Below are positions 9,324 to 17,535 of a stretch of 64,000 nucleotides of DNA, one piece after another. Source of the stretch: Pseudomonas graminis (GTDB lineage: Bacteria > Pseudomonadota > Gammaproteobacteria > Pseudomonadales > Pseudomonadaceae); the NCBI RefSeq assembly GCF_013201545.1, contig NZ_CP053746.1, forward strand, positions 3,734,501 through 3,798,500, written 5' to 3'. The first letter of the stretch is position 1. Each line of letters begins with the position of its first letter. Under the pieces are notes generated by a model. It saw only the letters and a program-made list of their open reading frames with translations, was not told the origin of the DNA and did no database searches. The position numbers were made by a program, and so were the translations under genes.

Positions 9324-10088
9324 ATGGAATACCTTCTGGAACTGGCCGCAAGCCCAACGGCGTGGATCGCTCTGGCGACACTGGTCGTCATGGAAATCGT
9401 GCTCGGTATCGACAACCTCATCTTCATCTCGATTCTTACCAACAAACTGCCGGTTCATCAGCGCACCAAGGCGCGCCGGATCGGCATCAGCATGGCGCTG
9501 ATCCTGCGTCTGGGCCTGCTGACCACCGTGGCGTGGATTGTCCAGCTGACCGCGCCGGTGGTCGAGGTGTTCGGCCAGACGTTCTCCTGGAAGGACATGA
9601 TCCTGATCGCCGGCGGCCTGTTCCTGGTCTGGAAAGCTACCACCGAGATCCATCACAGCGTCGACATCAAAAGCGAAGCCGAGAAAGCCGCGTCCAGCAC
9701 CGTCACTCTGGGCATGGCTGCCGCTATCGGGCAGATCCTCATGCTCGACCTGGTGTTCTCCATCGACAGTATCGTCACCGCCGTTGGCATGACCGAGCAC
9801 TTGCCGATCATGGTGATCGCCGTGATTGCTGCCGTGGTCGTCATGCTGGTGGCGTCGGAACCCCTCGCCAAGTTCATCAACGATAACCCCACCGTGGTGA
9901 TGCTGGCCCTGGGCTTCCTGATCATGATCGGCATGACGCTGATCGCCGAAGGCTTCGGCGCCCACGTCCCTAAAGGCTACGTATACACCGCCATGGCGTT
10001 CTCGGCTCTGATCGAAGTGCTGAACATGCTGGTTCGTCGGTCCCGCCAGCGCCGCCTGGACGCTGAAGCGCAGGGCCAGAAGGTCTGA
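9324..10088 (+). CDS. TerC family integral membrane protein
   Basis: A 254-residue protein with about seven membrane segments and the two TerC motifs containing conserved acidic residues in the membrane: [11 protein letters not shown] (about residue 24) and [11 protein letters not shown] (about 138). TerC proteins are linked to tellurite resistance and, in better studied members, to Mn2+ export. I see no yybP-ykoY riboswitch in the short 117-bp upstream region. A bidirectional terminator follows. Confidence 0.92.
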   Translation: MEYLLELAASPTAWIALATLVVMEIVLGIDNLIFISILTNKLPVHQRTKARRIGISMALILRLGLLTTVAWIVQLTAPVVEVFGQTFSWKDMILIAGGLFLVWKATTEIHHSVDIKSEAEKAASSTVTLGMAAAIGQILMLDLVFSIDSIVTAVGMTEHLPIMVIAVIAAVVVMLVASEPLAKFINDNPTVVMLALGFLIMIGMTLIAEGFGAHVPKGYVYTAMAFSALIEVLNMLVRRSRQRRLDAEAQGQKV

Positions 10089-10160
10089 CACTGAAGTAGG
10101 CTCCGCCTGGCGTTGAGGGCGGGGCAGGAACCGCGAAGCAGTAAAAGGCAGGTCAATAAA

Positions 10161-10196
10161 AAACGGTCGGGAATGGGATGCCATTACCGACCGTTT
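10161..10196. terminator. Bidirectional terminator after TerC
   Basis: A 9-10 bp stem (AAACGGTCGG / CCGACCGTTT) flanked by A-rich and U-rich tracts lies between the convergent TerC gene and the small membrane-protein gene. Confidence 0.8.
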
Positions 10197-10231
10197 TCAT
10201 TTGTACGGTGATTGATCAGTCCACGGCGGTA

Positions 10232-10408
10232 TCAGTGCGCTGCGGCATGACGGATCTTGCGTTGTGCACGCTCTACGGACTTCGCGGCTTCGGTTTCCCG
10301 ATAATGCGGATGATGGCGACGCGAGATCCGCATCACCCCCCACAACATGGCGGCCGCAACGGCCATCCAGGCAGCGATCAACATCACAATGGTCATTCCG
10401 AGGCTCAT
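10232..10408 (-). CDS. Small single-pass membrane protein (58 aa)
   Basis: The product opens MSLGMTIVMLIAAWMAVAAA, one membrane helix, followed by a basic His/Arg-rich tail. The ATG at 10408 has a strong ribosome-binding site (GGAGGA) and is preferred over the longer frame to 10519. The C-terminal half would lie in the cytoplasm by the positive-inside rule. Function unknown. Confidence 0.65.
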   Translation of the reverse strand: MSLGMTIVMLIAAWMAVAAAMLWGVMRISRRHHPHYRETEAAKSVERAQRKIRHAAAH

Positions 10409-10616
10409 GGCTTCCTCCGGCTCTTCTCTTCGTCTCTTAGTAACCGACAGTCTAGTCTCCCTGTTGTTGCCAAAAATTGACCGGTGGTAGGAATCTCGTG
10501 ACCGTTTTGTTCTATCCACTCGCGTTGACAGCGTTTCGGGCTATACCGCAACCATTGGCGGCTCTATCATCCGCGTTCCGGCCGGATCTCGTGATCCCTC
10601 GCCATCAGTCAAGTGA

Positions 10617-11336
10617 GTGAAGAACGTGCGGGCATTGACGCGATTGGATAGCGTTGCAGGTCGACGCAAATGGCTGGCGCTCGCCGCCGTGCTGGTCTTG
10701 GCAGGCTGCTCGAATGCCCACAACTGGAAACCGGGCTACCCGCCGATGTACAAGACGCTGCCTGACCGGGTGGAAATCAACGCAGTGCCGTCGTTCCGGG
10801 GCAAGGATTATCAAAGCGCGCCGTTCGCACTGGCCAGTATGCTGACCGTGCATGGCGTACAGACGACGCCGGGCCTTCTGGAAAAACCGCTGAAACTGCC
10901 GGGCGCCGAAGACAGGCTCGACCGCAGCATGTTGGACCTGGCCCGGGAATACGGGTTTGTGGTGTACCCCGTCGACCCTGGTCTGCCTGATCTGCTGGCC
11001 CAGGTGTCGGCGGGTTATCCGGTCATGGTGCGGTTCTCGGACGGCTCCATGTTCTGGAAAGAGCAGCGCTACGGCGTGCTGGTCGGGTTCGATCAGAATA
11101 AGCGCACAGTGCTGATCTACACCGGGCCGGGGCGCGTGACGACGAGCTTCGATTCGTTTACTTCGGACTGGAATGACGCCGGCAACTGGGCCGTATTGAT
11201 CCAGGGTCCGCGACAAGTGCCGGTGCCGGTGGACCGTGAGCGCTGGTTGAAAGCCGCCAATGATTTGGCCCAGGCCGGGCAGGAGCAGGCGGCGGGGGAG
11301 GCGGTTAAGGCGCTGAACAATTCGGCTGCTCGTTAA
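10617..11336 (+). CDS. C39-peptidase-like lipoprotein, probably inactive
   Basis: A 239-residue lipoprotein with the lipobox LVLAGC (Cys31) and a C39/papain-like domain at about residues 55-200. In active family members the N-terminal motif has a catalytic Cys (CGPAALA type) and the central motif a His (HYAVV type). Here they read QSAPFALA and RYGVLVGF, so both catalytic residues appear to be replaced. It starts with GTG. It may act as a binding or scaffolding protein in the periplasm. It is convergent with the downstream oxidase gene. Confidence 0.72.
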   Translation: MKNVRALTRLDSVAGRRKWLALAAVLVLAGCSNAHNWKPGYPPMYKTLPDRVEINAVPSFRGKDYQSAPFALASMLTVHGVQTTPGLLEKPLKLPGAEDRLDRSMLDLAREYGFVVYPVDPGLPDLLAQVSAGYPVMVRFSDGSMFWKEQRYGVLVGFDQNKRTVLIYTGPGRVTTSFDSFTSDWNDAGNWAVLIQGPRQVPVPVDRERWLKAANDLAQAGQEQAAGEAVKALNNSAAR

Positions 11337-11361
11337 CGGTTGGCCGTTCATCGCCTCTGAT

Positions 11362-12645
11362 TCAGAATCCCAGCTTGTCCCGCAGGCTGTAATACCAGGC
11401 ACCCAATGCCGTCAGCGGCGTGCGCAATAGTTGCCCGCCGGGGAACGGGTAATGGGGCAGGCCAGCGAAGGCATCGAATCGTTCAGCCTGTCCGCGCAAC
11501 GCTTCGGCCAGCACTTTGCCCGCCAGGTGGGTGTAGGTCACACCGTGGCCGCTGCACCCTTGGGAATAGTAGATGTTGTCCCCCAGTCGCCCGACTTGCG
11601 GCAACCGCGACAAGGTCAGCAGGAAGTTTCCGGTCCAGGCGTAATCAATCTTCACGTCCTTCAGTTGCGGAAACGCCTTGAGCATCTTCGGCCGGATGAT
11701 GGCTTCGATGTTGGCTGGATCGCGCGCGCCGTACACCACGCCGCCGCCGAAGATCAAACGTTTGTCGGCCGAAAGCCGGTAGTAGTCCAGCAAGTAGTTA
11801 CAGTCCTCGACGCAGTAATCCTGGGGCAGCAACGTGCTCGCCAGTTCTTCGCTCAGAGGTTCGGTGGTGATGACCTGAGTGCCGCAGGGCATCGACTTGG
11901 CCGCCAGTTCCGGCACCAGATTGCCCAGATAGGCATTGCCTGCGACGATGACGAACTTCGCCCGAACCTTGCCCTCGGCGGTGTGCACCATCGGGCTGGC
12001 ACCGCGATCAATGCGGGTTGCTGCGGACTGTTCGTAAATGACCCCACCCAGCGACTCGACTGCCGCCGCTTCGCCCAGCGCCAGGTTCAGCGGGTGGATG
12101 TGACCGCCGCTCATGTCGAGCAGGCCGCCGATGTATTGGTCGCAGGCCACCACCTCACGGATGCGGCGCTGGTCCATCAGCTCAAGCTGCGTATGGCCGT
12201 AGCGCTCCCAGAGACGTTTTTGCGATTCCAGATGGCTCATCTGCTTAGGGGTGATCGCGGCGAAAACGCCGCCGTCTTTGAGGTCGCATTGGATCTGGTA
12301 CTTGGCGACGCGGTCGCGGATGATCTGCGCGCCTTCGAAGGCCATGTGGCCGAGCAGTTGTGCTTCCCTGGGCCCGACGGTCTTTTCGATGGTGTCGATG
12401 TCGCGGCTGTAACTGTTGACGATCTGCCCGCCGTTACGGCCCGAGGCGCCGAAACCGACTTTGGCGGCTTCCAGTACCGTGACCTTGAAGCCCTGTTCGA
12501 GGAGAAACAGCGCGCTCGACAGGCCGGTGTAGCCTGCACCGATGATGACCACGTCGGTTTCGACGTCCCCTTGAAGCCGAGGCCGAACCGGAACCGGATT
12601 GGCGGAAGCGGCGTAGTAGGAGTGGGGGTATGCCGTGTTCGTCAT
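11362..12645 (-). CDS. puuB: FAD-dependent oxidoreductase, gamma-glutamylputrescine oxidase-like
   Basis: A 427-residue DAO-family flavoprotein. The FAD-binding Rossmann motif VVIIGAGYTGLSSA is at about residue 32, and the C-terminal FAD motif with SQGCSGHGV is at about 370. Sequence style and length match PuuB/PauB, which oxidises gamma-glutamylputrescine in putrescine breakdown. No glutamylpolyamine synthetase or aldehyde dehydrogenase gene lies nearby, so the substrate is inferred from the family only. Confidence 0.78.
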   Translation of the reverse strand: MTNTAYPHSYYAASANPVPVRPRLQGDVETDVVIIGAGYTGLSSALFLLEQGFKVTVLEAAKVGFGASGRNGGQIVNSYSRDIDTIEKTVGPREAQLLGHMAFEGAQIIRDRVAKYQIQCDLKDGGVFAAITPKQMSHLESQKRLWERYGHTQLELMDQRRIREVVACDQYIGGLLDMSGGHIHPLNLALGEAAAVESLGGVIYEQSAATRIDRGASPMVHTAEGKVRAKFVIVAGNAYLGNLVPELAAKSMPCGTQVITTEPLSEELASTLLPQDYCVEDCNYLLDYYRLSADKRLIFGGGVVYGARDPANIEAIIRPKMLKAFPQLKDVKIDYAWTGNFLLTLSRLPQVGRLGDNIYYSQGCSGHGVTYTHLAGKVLAEALRGQAERFDAFAGLPHYPFPGGQLLRTPLTALGAWYYSLRDKLGF

Positions 12646-12841
12646 CCTGGAAGCCCTGTTTTATATTTTTTACGAATGGACGGATCCTACCTGAGATGAA
12701 ATTGGCCGACCAGCCGAGGTCGCAGGTTGGAAGCTCCACAGGTGCTGGCGCGGCGCCGGTTGCTGGGGCATGCACCCAACCCGATTCGCTCCGGTCGGCG
12801 CAAATAGCTCGGGCATTCAGGGGCTTAGGGGTGAATCGACG

Positions 12842-12869
12842 TTGACAGCGATTCGATTCCCGGTAGAAT
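12842..12869 (+). promoter_or_regulatory. Sigma-70 promoter of tRNA-Val copy 1
   Basis: A perfect -35 (TTGACA, 12842-12847), a 16-bp spacer and a -10 (TAGAAT, 12864-12869) lie 13 bp before the mature tRNA end. The same arrangement recurs before copy 2. Confidence 0.85.
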
Positions 12870-12882
12870 GCCGCCCCACAGC

Positions 12883-12959
12883 AGGCACGTAGCTCAGTTG
12901 GTTAGAGCACCACCTTGACATGGTGGGGGTCGTTGGTTCGAGTCCAATCGCGCCTACCA
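12883..12959 (+). tRNA. tRNA-Val (anticodon GAC), copy 1
   Basis: A 77-nt cloverleaf with encoded CCA. The anticodon stem CCACC/GGTGG encloses the loop TTGACAT, giving anticodon GAC for valine. The T-loop reads GGTTCGAGTCC. The acceptor stem AGGCACG/CGCGCCT has one A-C mismatch. It is identical to the second copy at 14056. Confidence 0.97.
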
Positions 12960-12987
12960 GACAAATCCGCTCTGCTGGGCGGTAACG

Positions 12988-13022
12988 AAAAAGGGTGGCC
13001 CGAGAGGGTCACCCTTTTTTCG
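12988..13022 (+). terminator. Terminator of tRNA-Val copy 1
   Basis: The stem AAGGGTG / CACCCTT, with a further GCCC/GGG inner pairing, is followed by six U residues. Confidence 0.88.
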
Positions 13023-13071
13023 TTTGTTCAAGCCGGAATCACCTTAGGCGTTTGGTCATCTGCTGCCCTCG

Positions 13072-13293
13072 TCACTCGGCTTTGGCACGAGTAATGCGGC
13101 CCGCTCTGATCTCGTCCACGTAGGCGCGCAGCCGGTCAGCGTCCTTGTACTGCTGATTCATGAGGTGCAGTACCGCGACCACATCGACGTCATTGACCCG
13201 CTCGGCCAACCGGCTGATTTCGCCTGCAGTACTTTCCAGATTCGCCGCAATCGTACTCAGGTCACGCTTGAGTTCCAGCGCTGATTTCTTCAT
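13072..13293 (-). CDS. Small coiled-coil hypothetical protein (73 aa)
   Basis: The protein begins MKKSALELKRDLS and is predicted fully helical with heptad spacing of Leu/Ile, then ends in a basic Arg-rich tail. It lies between the two tRNA-Val units on the opposite strand. The ATG at 13293 is used; a GTG two codons upstream has better spacing to a GGAGAG sequence and may be the true start. Function unknown. Confidence 0.55.
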   Translation of the reverse strand: MKKSALELKRDLSTIAANLESTAGEISRLAERVNDVDVVAVLHLMNQQYKDADRLRAYVDEIRAGRITRAKAE

Positions 13294-13406
13294 GCCCACG
13301 GTGCCGCTCTCCACTGATTGATGACGCCCGGGCCCGAGACCCTGGTTCAGGCGCGGCGGCGGCGCACTATATCAAAACACGACGGCCAGCCACGACAACC
13401 AGGCAC

Positions 13407-13436
13407 GAAAAGGGCGCTGTTCAAGCGCCCTTTCAT
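13407..13436 (-). terminator. Terminator of the Gly/Ser-rich protein gene
   Basis: The stem AAAGGGCGC / GCGCCCTTT with a 7-nt loop, read on the minus strand, ends in a U-run just beyond the stop at 13458. Confidence 0.8.
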
Positions 13437-13457
13437 TTCTCAGGTGTACGACAGGCT

Positions 13458-13781
13458 TCAACCGCCTGCGCCGCCGGCGCTCGACGAACCCGAGCCTTTG
13501 CTGCCGCCGCCATTGGTGGTGTCGCCACCGGGCAGGTCGGCATCGTTATTATTGCCGGTGCCGTTGCTCATGGACGTGCCGCCGCCAATGCTGATGCCTT
13601 TCTTGGTTTGCGTGTCCACATCGGCGCCCTGGCGAGCGGCGTCACTGCCCTGGACCCGCGGGTCGATGCCCGTCTGTGACGGGGGCGGCCCCATGTCCGG
13701 TGAAGTGGCGCCCGCCAGCGCTGCGAGGGAGGTGCAGGTCAGGGCGCAGCCGAGCATGAGTGCAGCAAGTGATCTGTTCAT
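13458..13781 (-). CDS. Secreted Gly/Ser/Asn-rich small protein
   Basis: A 107-residue protein with a clear signal peptide (cleavage near ALA-GAT, residue 23) and a low-complexity mature part rich in Gly, Ser, Asn and Asp. No domain is recognisable. A ribosome-binding site (GGAGA) precedes the ATG, and a dedicated terminator follows. It is probably periplasmic or secreted; function unknown. It lies in the segment bounded by the two tRNA-Val units. Confidence 0.65.
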   Translation of the reverse strand: MNRSLAALMLGCALTCTSLAALAGATSPDMGPPPSQTGIDPRVQGSDAARQGADVDTQTKKGISIGGGTSMSNGTGNNNDADLPGGDTTNGGGSKGSGSSSAGGAGG

Positions 13782-14014
13782 CGGGTGATCTCCGTGTCGT
13801 TAGTCCTTACTCATTCGGCATCTGGAGTTCGGCAGTAGTGCCATTACGGCGACAAGCGGCACGTGCCATTCAGTTTGCAGTAATGGGGACCCGTCAGGCC
13901 GAGGTCGTGCGGCGGCACAGGAGGGCTAACGCGCCGCCTTTGACGTCGATCAGCGGGTGTTCGCGCCGGGCCTAAATAATTTGCATATTCATAGGCTTAC
14001 TGGGCAAAAAGACG

Positions 14015-14042
14015 TTGACAGTCATTTGAATATCCGTAGAAT
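14015..14042 (+). promoter_or_regulatory. Sigma-70 promoter of tRNA-Val copy 2
   Basis: The -35 TTGACA (14015-14020), 16-bp spacer and -10 TAGAAT (14037-14042) are placed exactly as in copy 1. Confidence 0.85.
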
Positions 14043-14055
14043 GCCGACCCACAGC

Positions 14056-14132
14056 AGGCACGTAGCTCAGTTGGTTAGAGCACCACCTTGACATGGTGGG
14101 GGTCGTTGGTTCGAGTCCAATCGCGCCTACCA
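14056..14132 (+). tRNA. tRNA-Val (anticodon GAC), copy 2
   Basis: A 77-nt tRNA identical to copy 1, including the encoded CCA and the GAC anticodon. Confidence 0.97.
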
Positions 14133-14160
14133 AACAAATCCGCTCTGCTGGGCGGTAACT

Positions 14161-14194
14161 AAAAAGGGCGAATCGGAAGATTCGCCCTTTTTTA
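14161..14194 (+). terminator. Terminator of tRNA-Val copy 2
   Basis: A 12-bp stem (AAAGGGCGAATC / GATTCGCCCTTT) with a GGAA tetraloop followed by U residues. It is stronger than the terminator of copy 1 and has a different loop. Confidence 0.9.
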
Positions 14195-14386
14195 TTGCCT
14201 TAAATATCGATGTCACGCCAGCCTGCCTCAAGTCAGCCACAGCCCCTATGGCCGGACAACTCGGGCCGATTCTTCCCCTCGAGCCATCGCACACCGCGAA
14301 ATAAATTCCGTTTTTTTCCTGCTGCCGTCTGGACCTTTTCCCATGATGCGCGATCATGACTGCATGGAAATCCAGAGGAGGTGTGT

Positions 14387-14944
14387 ATGTTTAGCCGGTC
14401 GTTGACCCTTGCCGTTTTGTTCGCCGTGTCGAGCCCCTTGCTGGCTGCCGACGGTGATGGCCCACTTTCTCAGGAGCGCGGCAAGACCCGTCCATTGATC
14501 GTTATCGCGTCGAGTTCGGTGGACCCGACTCTGGTGAGTCTGAAGAAAAATCTGGACGAACCCGCCAACAAGGAAGGATTCGCCAAGCGCGACATGGTGC
14601 TCTACACCATCATCAACACAGTAGGGCAGCGTAACGGCAAGGACCTCGATGCCCAGGCCACCATGGCCCTGATCCGCGAACTCAAGCTTGGCGCTCAGAC
14701 AGAAAAGCAGGCGCAGGTGATTCTGGTGGGCAAGGACGGTGAGAAGAAAATGACTCACAACGGTCCCATCGATCCGAAGGACATCTTCAGCACCATCGAC
14801 CAGATGCCGATGGCCGAGAAAGAAGCGGCCGCCGCTGCTCCGCCTGCGCCGGTCGCCGAGCCGAAGGCCGCCACCCAGTCGGGCAAACCGGCCAAGCCCG
14901 GCAAGGCCGCTCCCGCTGCACCACCCGCCGGGCTGGATGATTAA
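14387..14944 (+). CDS. DUF4174-like exported protein
   Basis: A 185-residue protein with a signal peptide (cleavage near LAA-DGD), a compact domain (about 30-140) that resembles DUF4174, a thioredoxin-like fold without CxxC, and a low-complexity Ala/Pro/Lys tail (about 145-185). The ATG at 14387 is preferred because GAGGAGG lies six bases before it; the GTG two codons upstream overlaps that site. It is probably periplasmic. The family function is unknown. Confidence 0.72.
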   Translation: MFSRSLTLAVLFAVSSPLLAADGDGPLSQERGKTRPLIVIASSSVDPTLVSLKKNLDEPANKEGFAKRDMVLYTIINTVGQRNGKDLDAQATMALIRELKLGAQTEKQAQVILVGKDGEKKMTHNGPIDPKDIFSTIDQMPMAEKEAAAAAPPAPVAEPKAATQSGKPAKPGKAAPAAPPAGLDD

Positions 14945-15022
14945 GCGCTCAGACGGCTTTGCCATGGGGCTCGCTTGACGTAGCTGGTAACATCGCTCCT
15001 TTTTTAAGGAAGAGGGCGCTTG

Positions 15023-15394
15023 ATGAACGGGACTGGCATGAAACGTTGGGCGGGCGCTGTGGCGCTGATCATGTTATCGGGTGGGTTGACGGGCTGCATG
15101 AGCTTGAATCAGACGCGCTCGGCCGGGCCGGTGCAGGTTTACACCAGTCAGAAACCTGCTGTCGCCGTTGCCGAGTGCATCAAGGTCACGTGGGCCAACG
15201 TGCAGCTGTTCGGTGACGTGGCCGACGTGTTCATGGCCAAAGGTGACCCTGGCGCGTTCACGGTCTATACCACCGAAGGCGAGTATTTCGCCGACGTCGC
15301 TGGCAAGGCGGGCATAACCAAGGTCAATTTCTACGCCAAGCCCGGCGCGAAGGTCATTGAGCAGCGTGGCGCGGTGCTCGCGACCTGTCTTTGA
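15023..15394 (+). CDS. Small lipoprotein
   Basis: A 123-residue protein with a lipobox (GGLTGC, Cys27), so it is anchored in the envelope. The mature part, with two Cys residues (CIKVTW and the C-terminal TCL), shows no domain I recognise. The start at ATG 15023 has a purine-rich ribosome-binding site; an internal ATG fifteen bases on is also possible. Function unknown. Confidence 0.72.
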   Translation: MNGTGMKRWAGAVALIMLSGGLTGCMSLNQTRSAGPVQVYTSQKPAVAVAECIKVTWANVQLFGDVADVFMAKGDPGAFTVYTTEGEYFADVAGKAGITKVNFYAKPGAKVIEQRGAVLATCL

Positions 15395-15522
15395 GTCAGG
15401 CCTCCATTCACTGACCTGTGCGTGCTGTCCGGCCCGATCATCGGCCGGCCCCGCGCCAGGTTTGATCGCGACAGCCCCTCCACATCGGCCGCTTCATGGT
15501 GGCCCGCTTCACATCGGCTGCT

Positions 15523-16155
15523 TCACATCGGCGGAGCAACGCCATTTTCCCCAGCAGAGATCGACAGCGCGGTCAGCGTGTTATCAGAGCCTTTCTGCGC
15601 CTGCAGCACCACCTTCACACCGGGCTTGAGCAGGCCGCGATCGCCTGGCACCAGATTGACGATGGGCACGTCATCAGGGATGACGATCTTCTTCTGTCCA
15701 CCTTTGTAATTCACGGTGATGGTGCGTCCATTGCTGGCGACCAGATCGCCGACCGATCCGTTGGTCATCGTGCTCTCTGGCGTCAGGTCAAAAGCCCGAT
15801 GGCCATCCCCCGTGCCCGCCATTTCCGGCGGGAAAACGTGCACCTCGAGCGCCTTCAACGAGCCGTCCGGCAGCGGCACCGCCGCGGAGCCGATGTAGCT
15901 CCCTGGTTTGATTTCCGACACCTGCGCCAATGTCACTCCGCGAATCTGAGTGTCGGGGGTCAGCACGACTTGAAAGTCCTCTCCGCGATTGCTGTGAATC
16001 TTCAACGCATCGCCCTCGACCGCGGTGATGGCGCCGCGCACTCGGGTGGGTTTGCCGTCTTCGGCGTGGGCTGGCACGGCTGCCGATAGCAGTGCGCTGA
16101 GCAATCCCGATAGGAGGAGGGCGTGGCGGACGGTCTGGGATCTGGAGGTCTTCAT
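15523..16155 (-). CDS. Exported beta-rich protein (DUF5666-like)
   Basis: A 210-residue protein with a signal peptide (cleavage near AHA-EDG) and three or more short beta-barrel-like modules of the type seen in DUF5666 proteins: TRVRGAITAVEGDALKIHS, then the VSEIKPGSYIG segment. The start is the ATG at 16155; the longer frame upstream lacks a signal peptide at its end. It is probably periplasmic; no enzyme motif is present. It is divergent from the ABC importer genes. Confidence 0.68.
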   Translation of the reverse strand: MKTSRSQTVRHALLLSGLLSALLSAAVPAHAEDGKPTRVRGAITAVEGDALKIHSNRGEDFQVVLTPDTQIRGVTLAQVSEIKPGSYIGSAAVPLPDGSLKALEVHVFPPEMAGTGDGHRAFDLTPESTMTNGSVGDLVASNGRTITVNYKGGQKKIVIPDDVPIVNLVPGDRGLLKPGVKVVLQAQKGSDNTLTALSISAGENGVAPPM

Positions 16156-16293
16156 GGGCGGCGTGAATCCTGTGATGGCTCGAACAGGGAGCATAGCGTG
16201 AGTCCCCGAGAGGGTGGATGACATTGCCGTCAGCACGCACCCACTAGAGGCGTTGACGTTGCCGGGGATGCATTTCAGTCACTTCGATAGATA

Positions 16294-16341
16294 GACTATT
16301 TGCATAGTCATCTAGAACAAAAATGAATTTAATTAATTAAA
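16294..16341. promoter_or_regulatory. Two palindromes in an AT-rich block upstream of the ABC importer
   Basis: The first is GACTAT-TTGC-ATAGTC (16294-16309), the second TTTAATTAATTAAA (16328-16341), both perfect. They lie about 100-150 bp before the binding-protein gene in unusually AT-rich DNA, as expected for an operator and promoter region. The regulator is not identifiable. Confidence 0.4.
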
Positions 16342-16443
16342 AGGTCGGTGCTAATGTTTTAAGCAGTCGGCGAAACCCCAGGATTTGGTTATTAAAATTC
16401 TTGTTCGGCGACGACCATTTCACTCACCGGGTAAGGGAACACC

Positions 16444-17535
16444 ATGGCCGTTTTCGATCAACTGAGCCGTCGGCGGGTGCTGGGCCTTGCCGGCGCCGCG
16501 CTGGCGTCACCACTTCTGCTGTCATTGCCGCGCGGCGTCTGGGCTGCCGACGAACACGCAGAGCATGCCGGGCATGGCACCGACGCCAGTGGCGGGGCCA
16601 TAGAGCCCGCGGGCACGGGGGAGTTCATCAAGCTCGATCAGCCCAGGGCACTGAAGCTCGCGATCAACTTGAACGCCGTGTGCCTGGCCCCCGTGGTCAT
16701 CGCCCACGGGCAGGGCTTTTTCAAGAAGCACAATCTGGACGTCGAGCTGGTCAATTTCGGGAATTCAACAGAGGTGCTGCTGGAAGCCATCGCAACGGGG
16801 AAGGCCGACGCCGGGATCGGCATGGCATTGCGATGGCTGAAAGCGCTGGAGCAAGGTTTTGATGTCAAGTTGACGGCCGGAACCCACGGCGGTTGCCTGC
16901 GTTTGCTCACGGCGGCCAGTGGCAACGTGAAGACCCTCGAAGACCTCAAAGGCAAGGCCATCGGCGTGACCGACATGGCCAGCCCTGACCGCAACTTCTT
17001 TTCCATCCTGCTCAAGAAACATGGCGTCGACCCGGTGCGCGACGTCGAGTAGCGCCTGTATCCGGCCGACCTGCTGGGCACGGCCCTGGAGCGCGGGGAG
17101 GTGCAGGCGGTCAGCGGCAGCGACCCGTTCATGTACCGATTGATCAACGCCGGCAAGGCCCGCGAGCTGTCGTCCAACCTGGTGGAGGACTACGCCAACC
17201 TGAGCTGCTGCGTGGTGGGCGTGACCGGCAAACTGGCGCGGGACGACAGACGCGTGGTGGCCGCGCTGACGCAGGCGATTCTTGAAGCCCACGATTACTC
17301 GGTCAAGCATCCGGAGGAGGTGGCCAAGGGATTCCAGGCGTATGCGCTGAACACCACGACCGAGGAAGTTGTCGCCATCCTTCACGATCATACCCATGGC
17401 CACCACGCCGTCGGCGCGGCGTTGACTGCGGAGATCGCCACCTACGTGCGTGATCTGAAAACCGTCGAGGTCATCCGTCAAAGCACCGATGCCAATGCCT
17501 TTGCTGCGGAGATTACGGCCGATGTCTTCAGTTGA
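16444..17535 (+). pseudogene. ABC transporter substrate-binding protein (NrtA/SsuA type), interrupted by a TAG codon
   Basis: One continuous frame of 363 codons encodes a twin-arginine signal (SRRRVLG), a His-rich linker (DEHAEHAGHG), and an NMT1/NrtA-type binding domain. Codon 203 (17050-17052) is TAG; the frame on both sides, DVE and RLYPADLLG, is typical of the family, so a Trp codon (TGG) probably became TAG. A second His cluster (HDHTHGHH) lies at about 314-321. Translation would give a 202-residue fragment lacking the second lobe. It overlaps the permease gene by 14 bp. Homologues bind nitrate, sulfonates or similar anions; the His clusters raise the possibility of a metal or metal chelate. 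Confidence 0.82.

Larger units (their letters stand above)
12841..12994 (+). repeat. Duplicated tRNA-Val transcription unit, copy 1
   Basis: The whole stretch from the -35 box through the tRNA to the first bases of the terminator matches 14014-14167 at a constant offset of 1,173 bp. The tRNA and 26 bases of 3-prime flank (after one mismatch) are identical; most differences are in the promoter spacer. Confidence 0.9.
14014..14167 (+). repeat. Duplicated tRNA-Val transcription unit, copy 2
   Basis: This is the partner of 12841-12994 in the same orientation. Promoter hexamers, tRNA and 3-prime flank are conserved, while the terminator loops differ. Confidence 0.9.

Noticed and set aside
12841..14194. 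Genomic island bounded by tRNA genes
   Set aside because: There is no integrase, and the two repeats contain full promoters and terminators; this is a tandem tRNA duplication and not an att-site pair.
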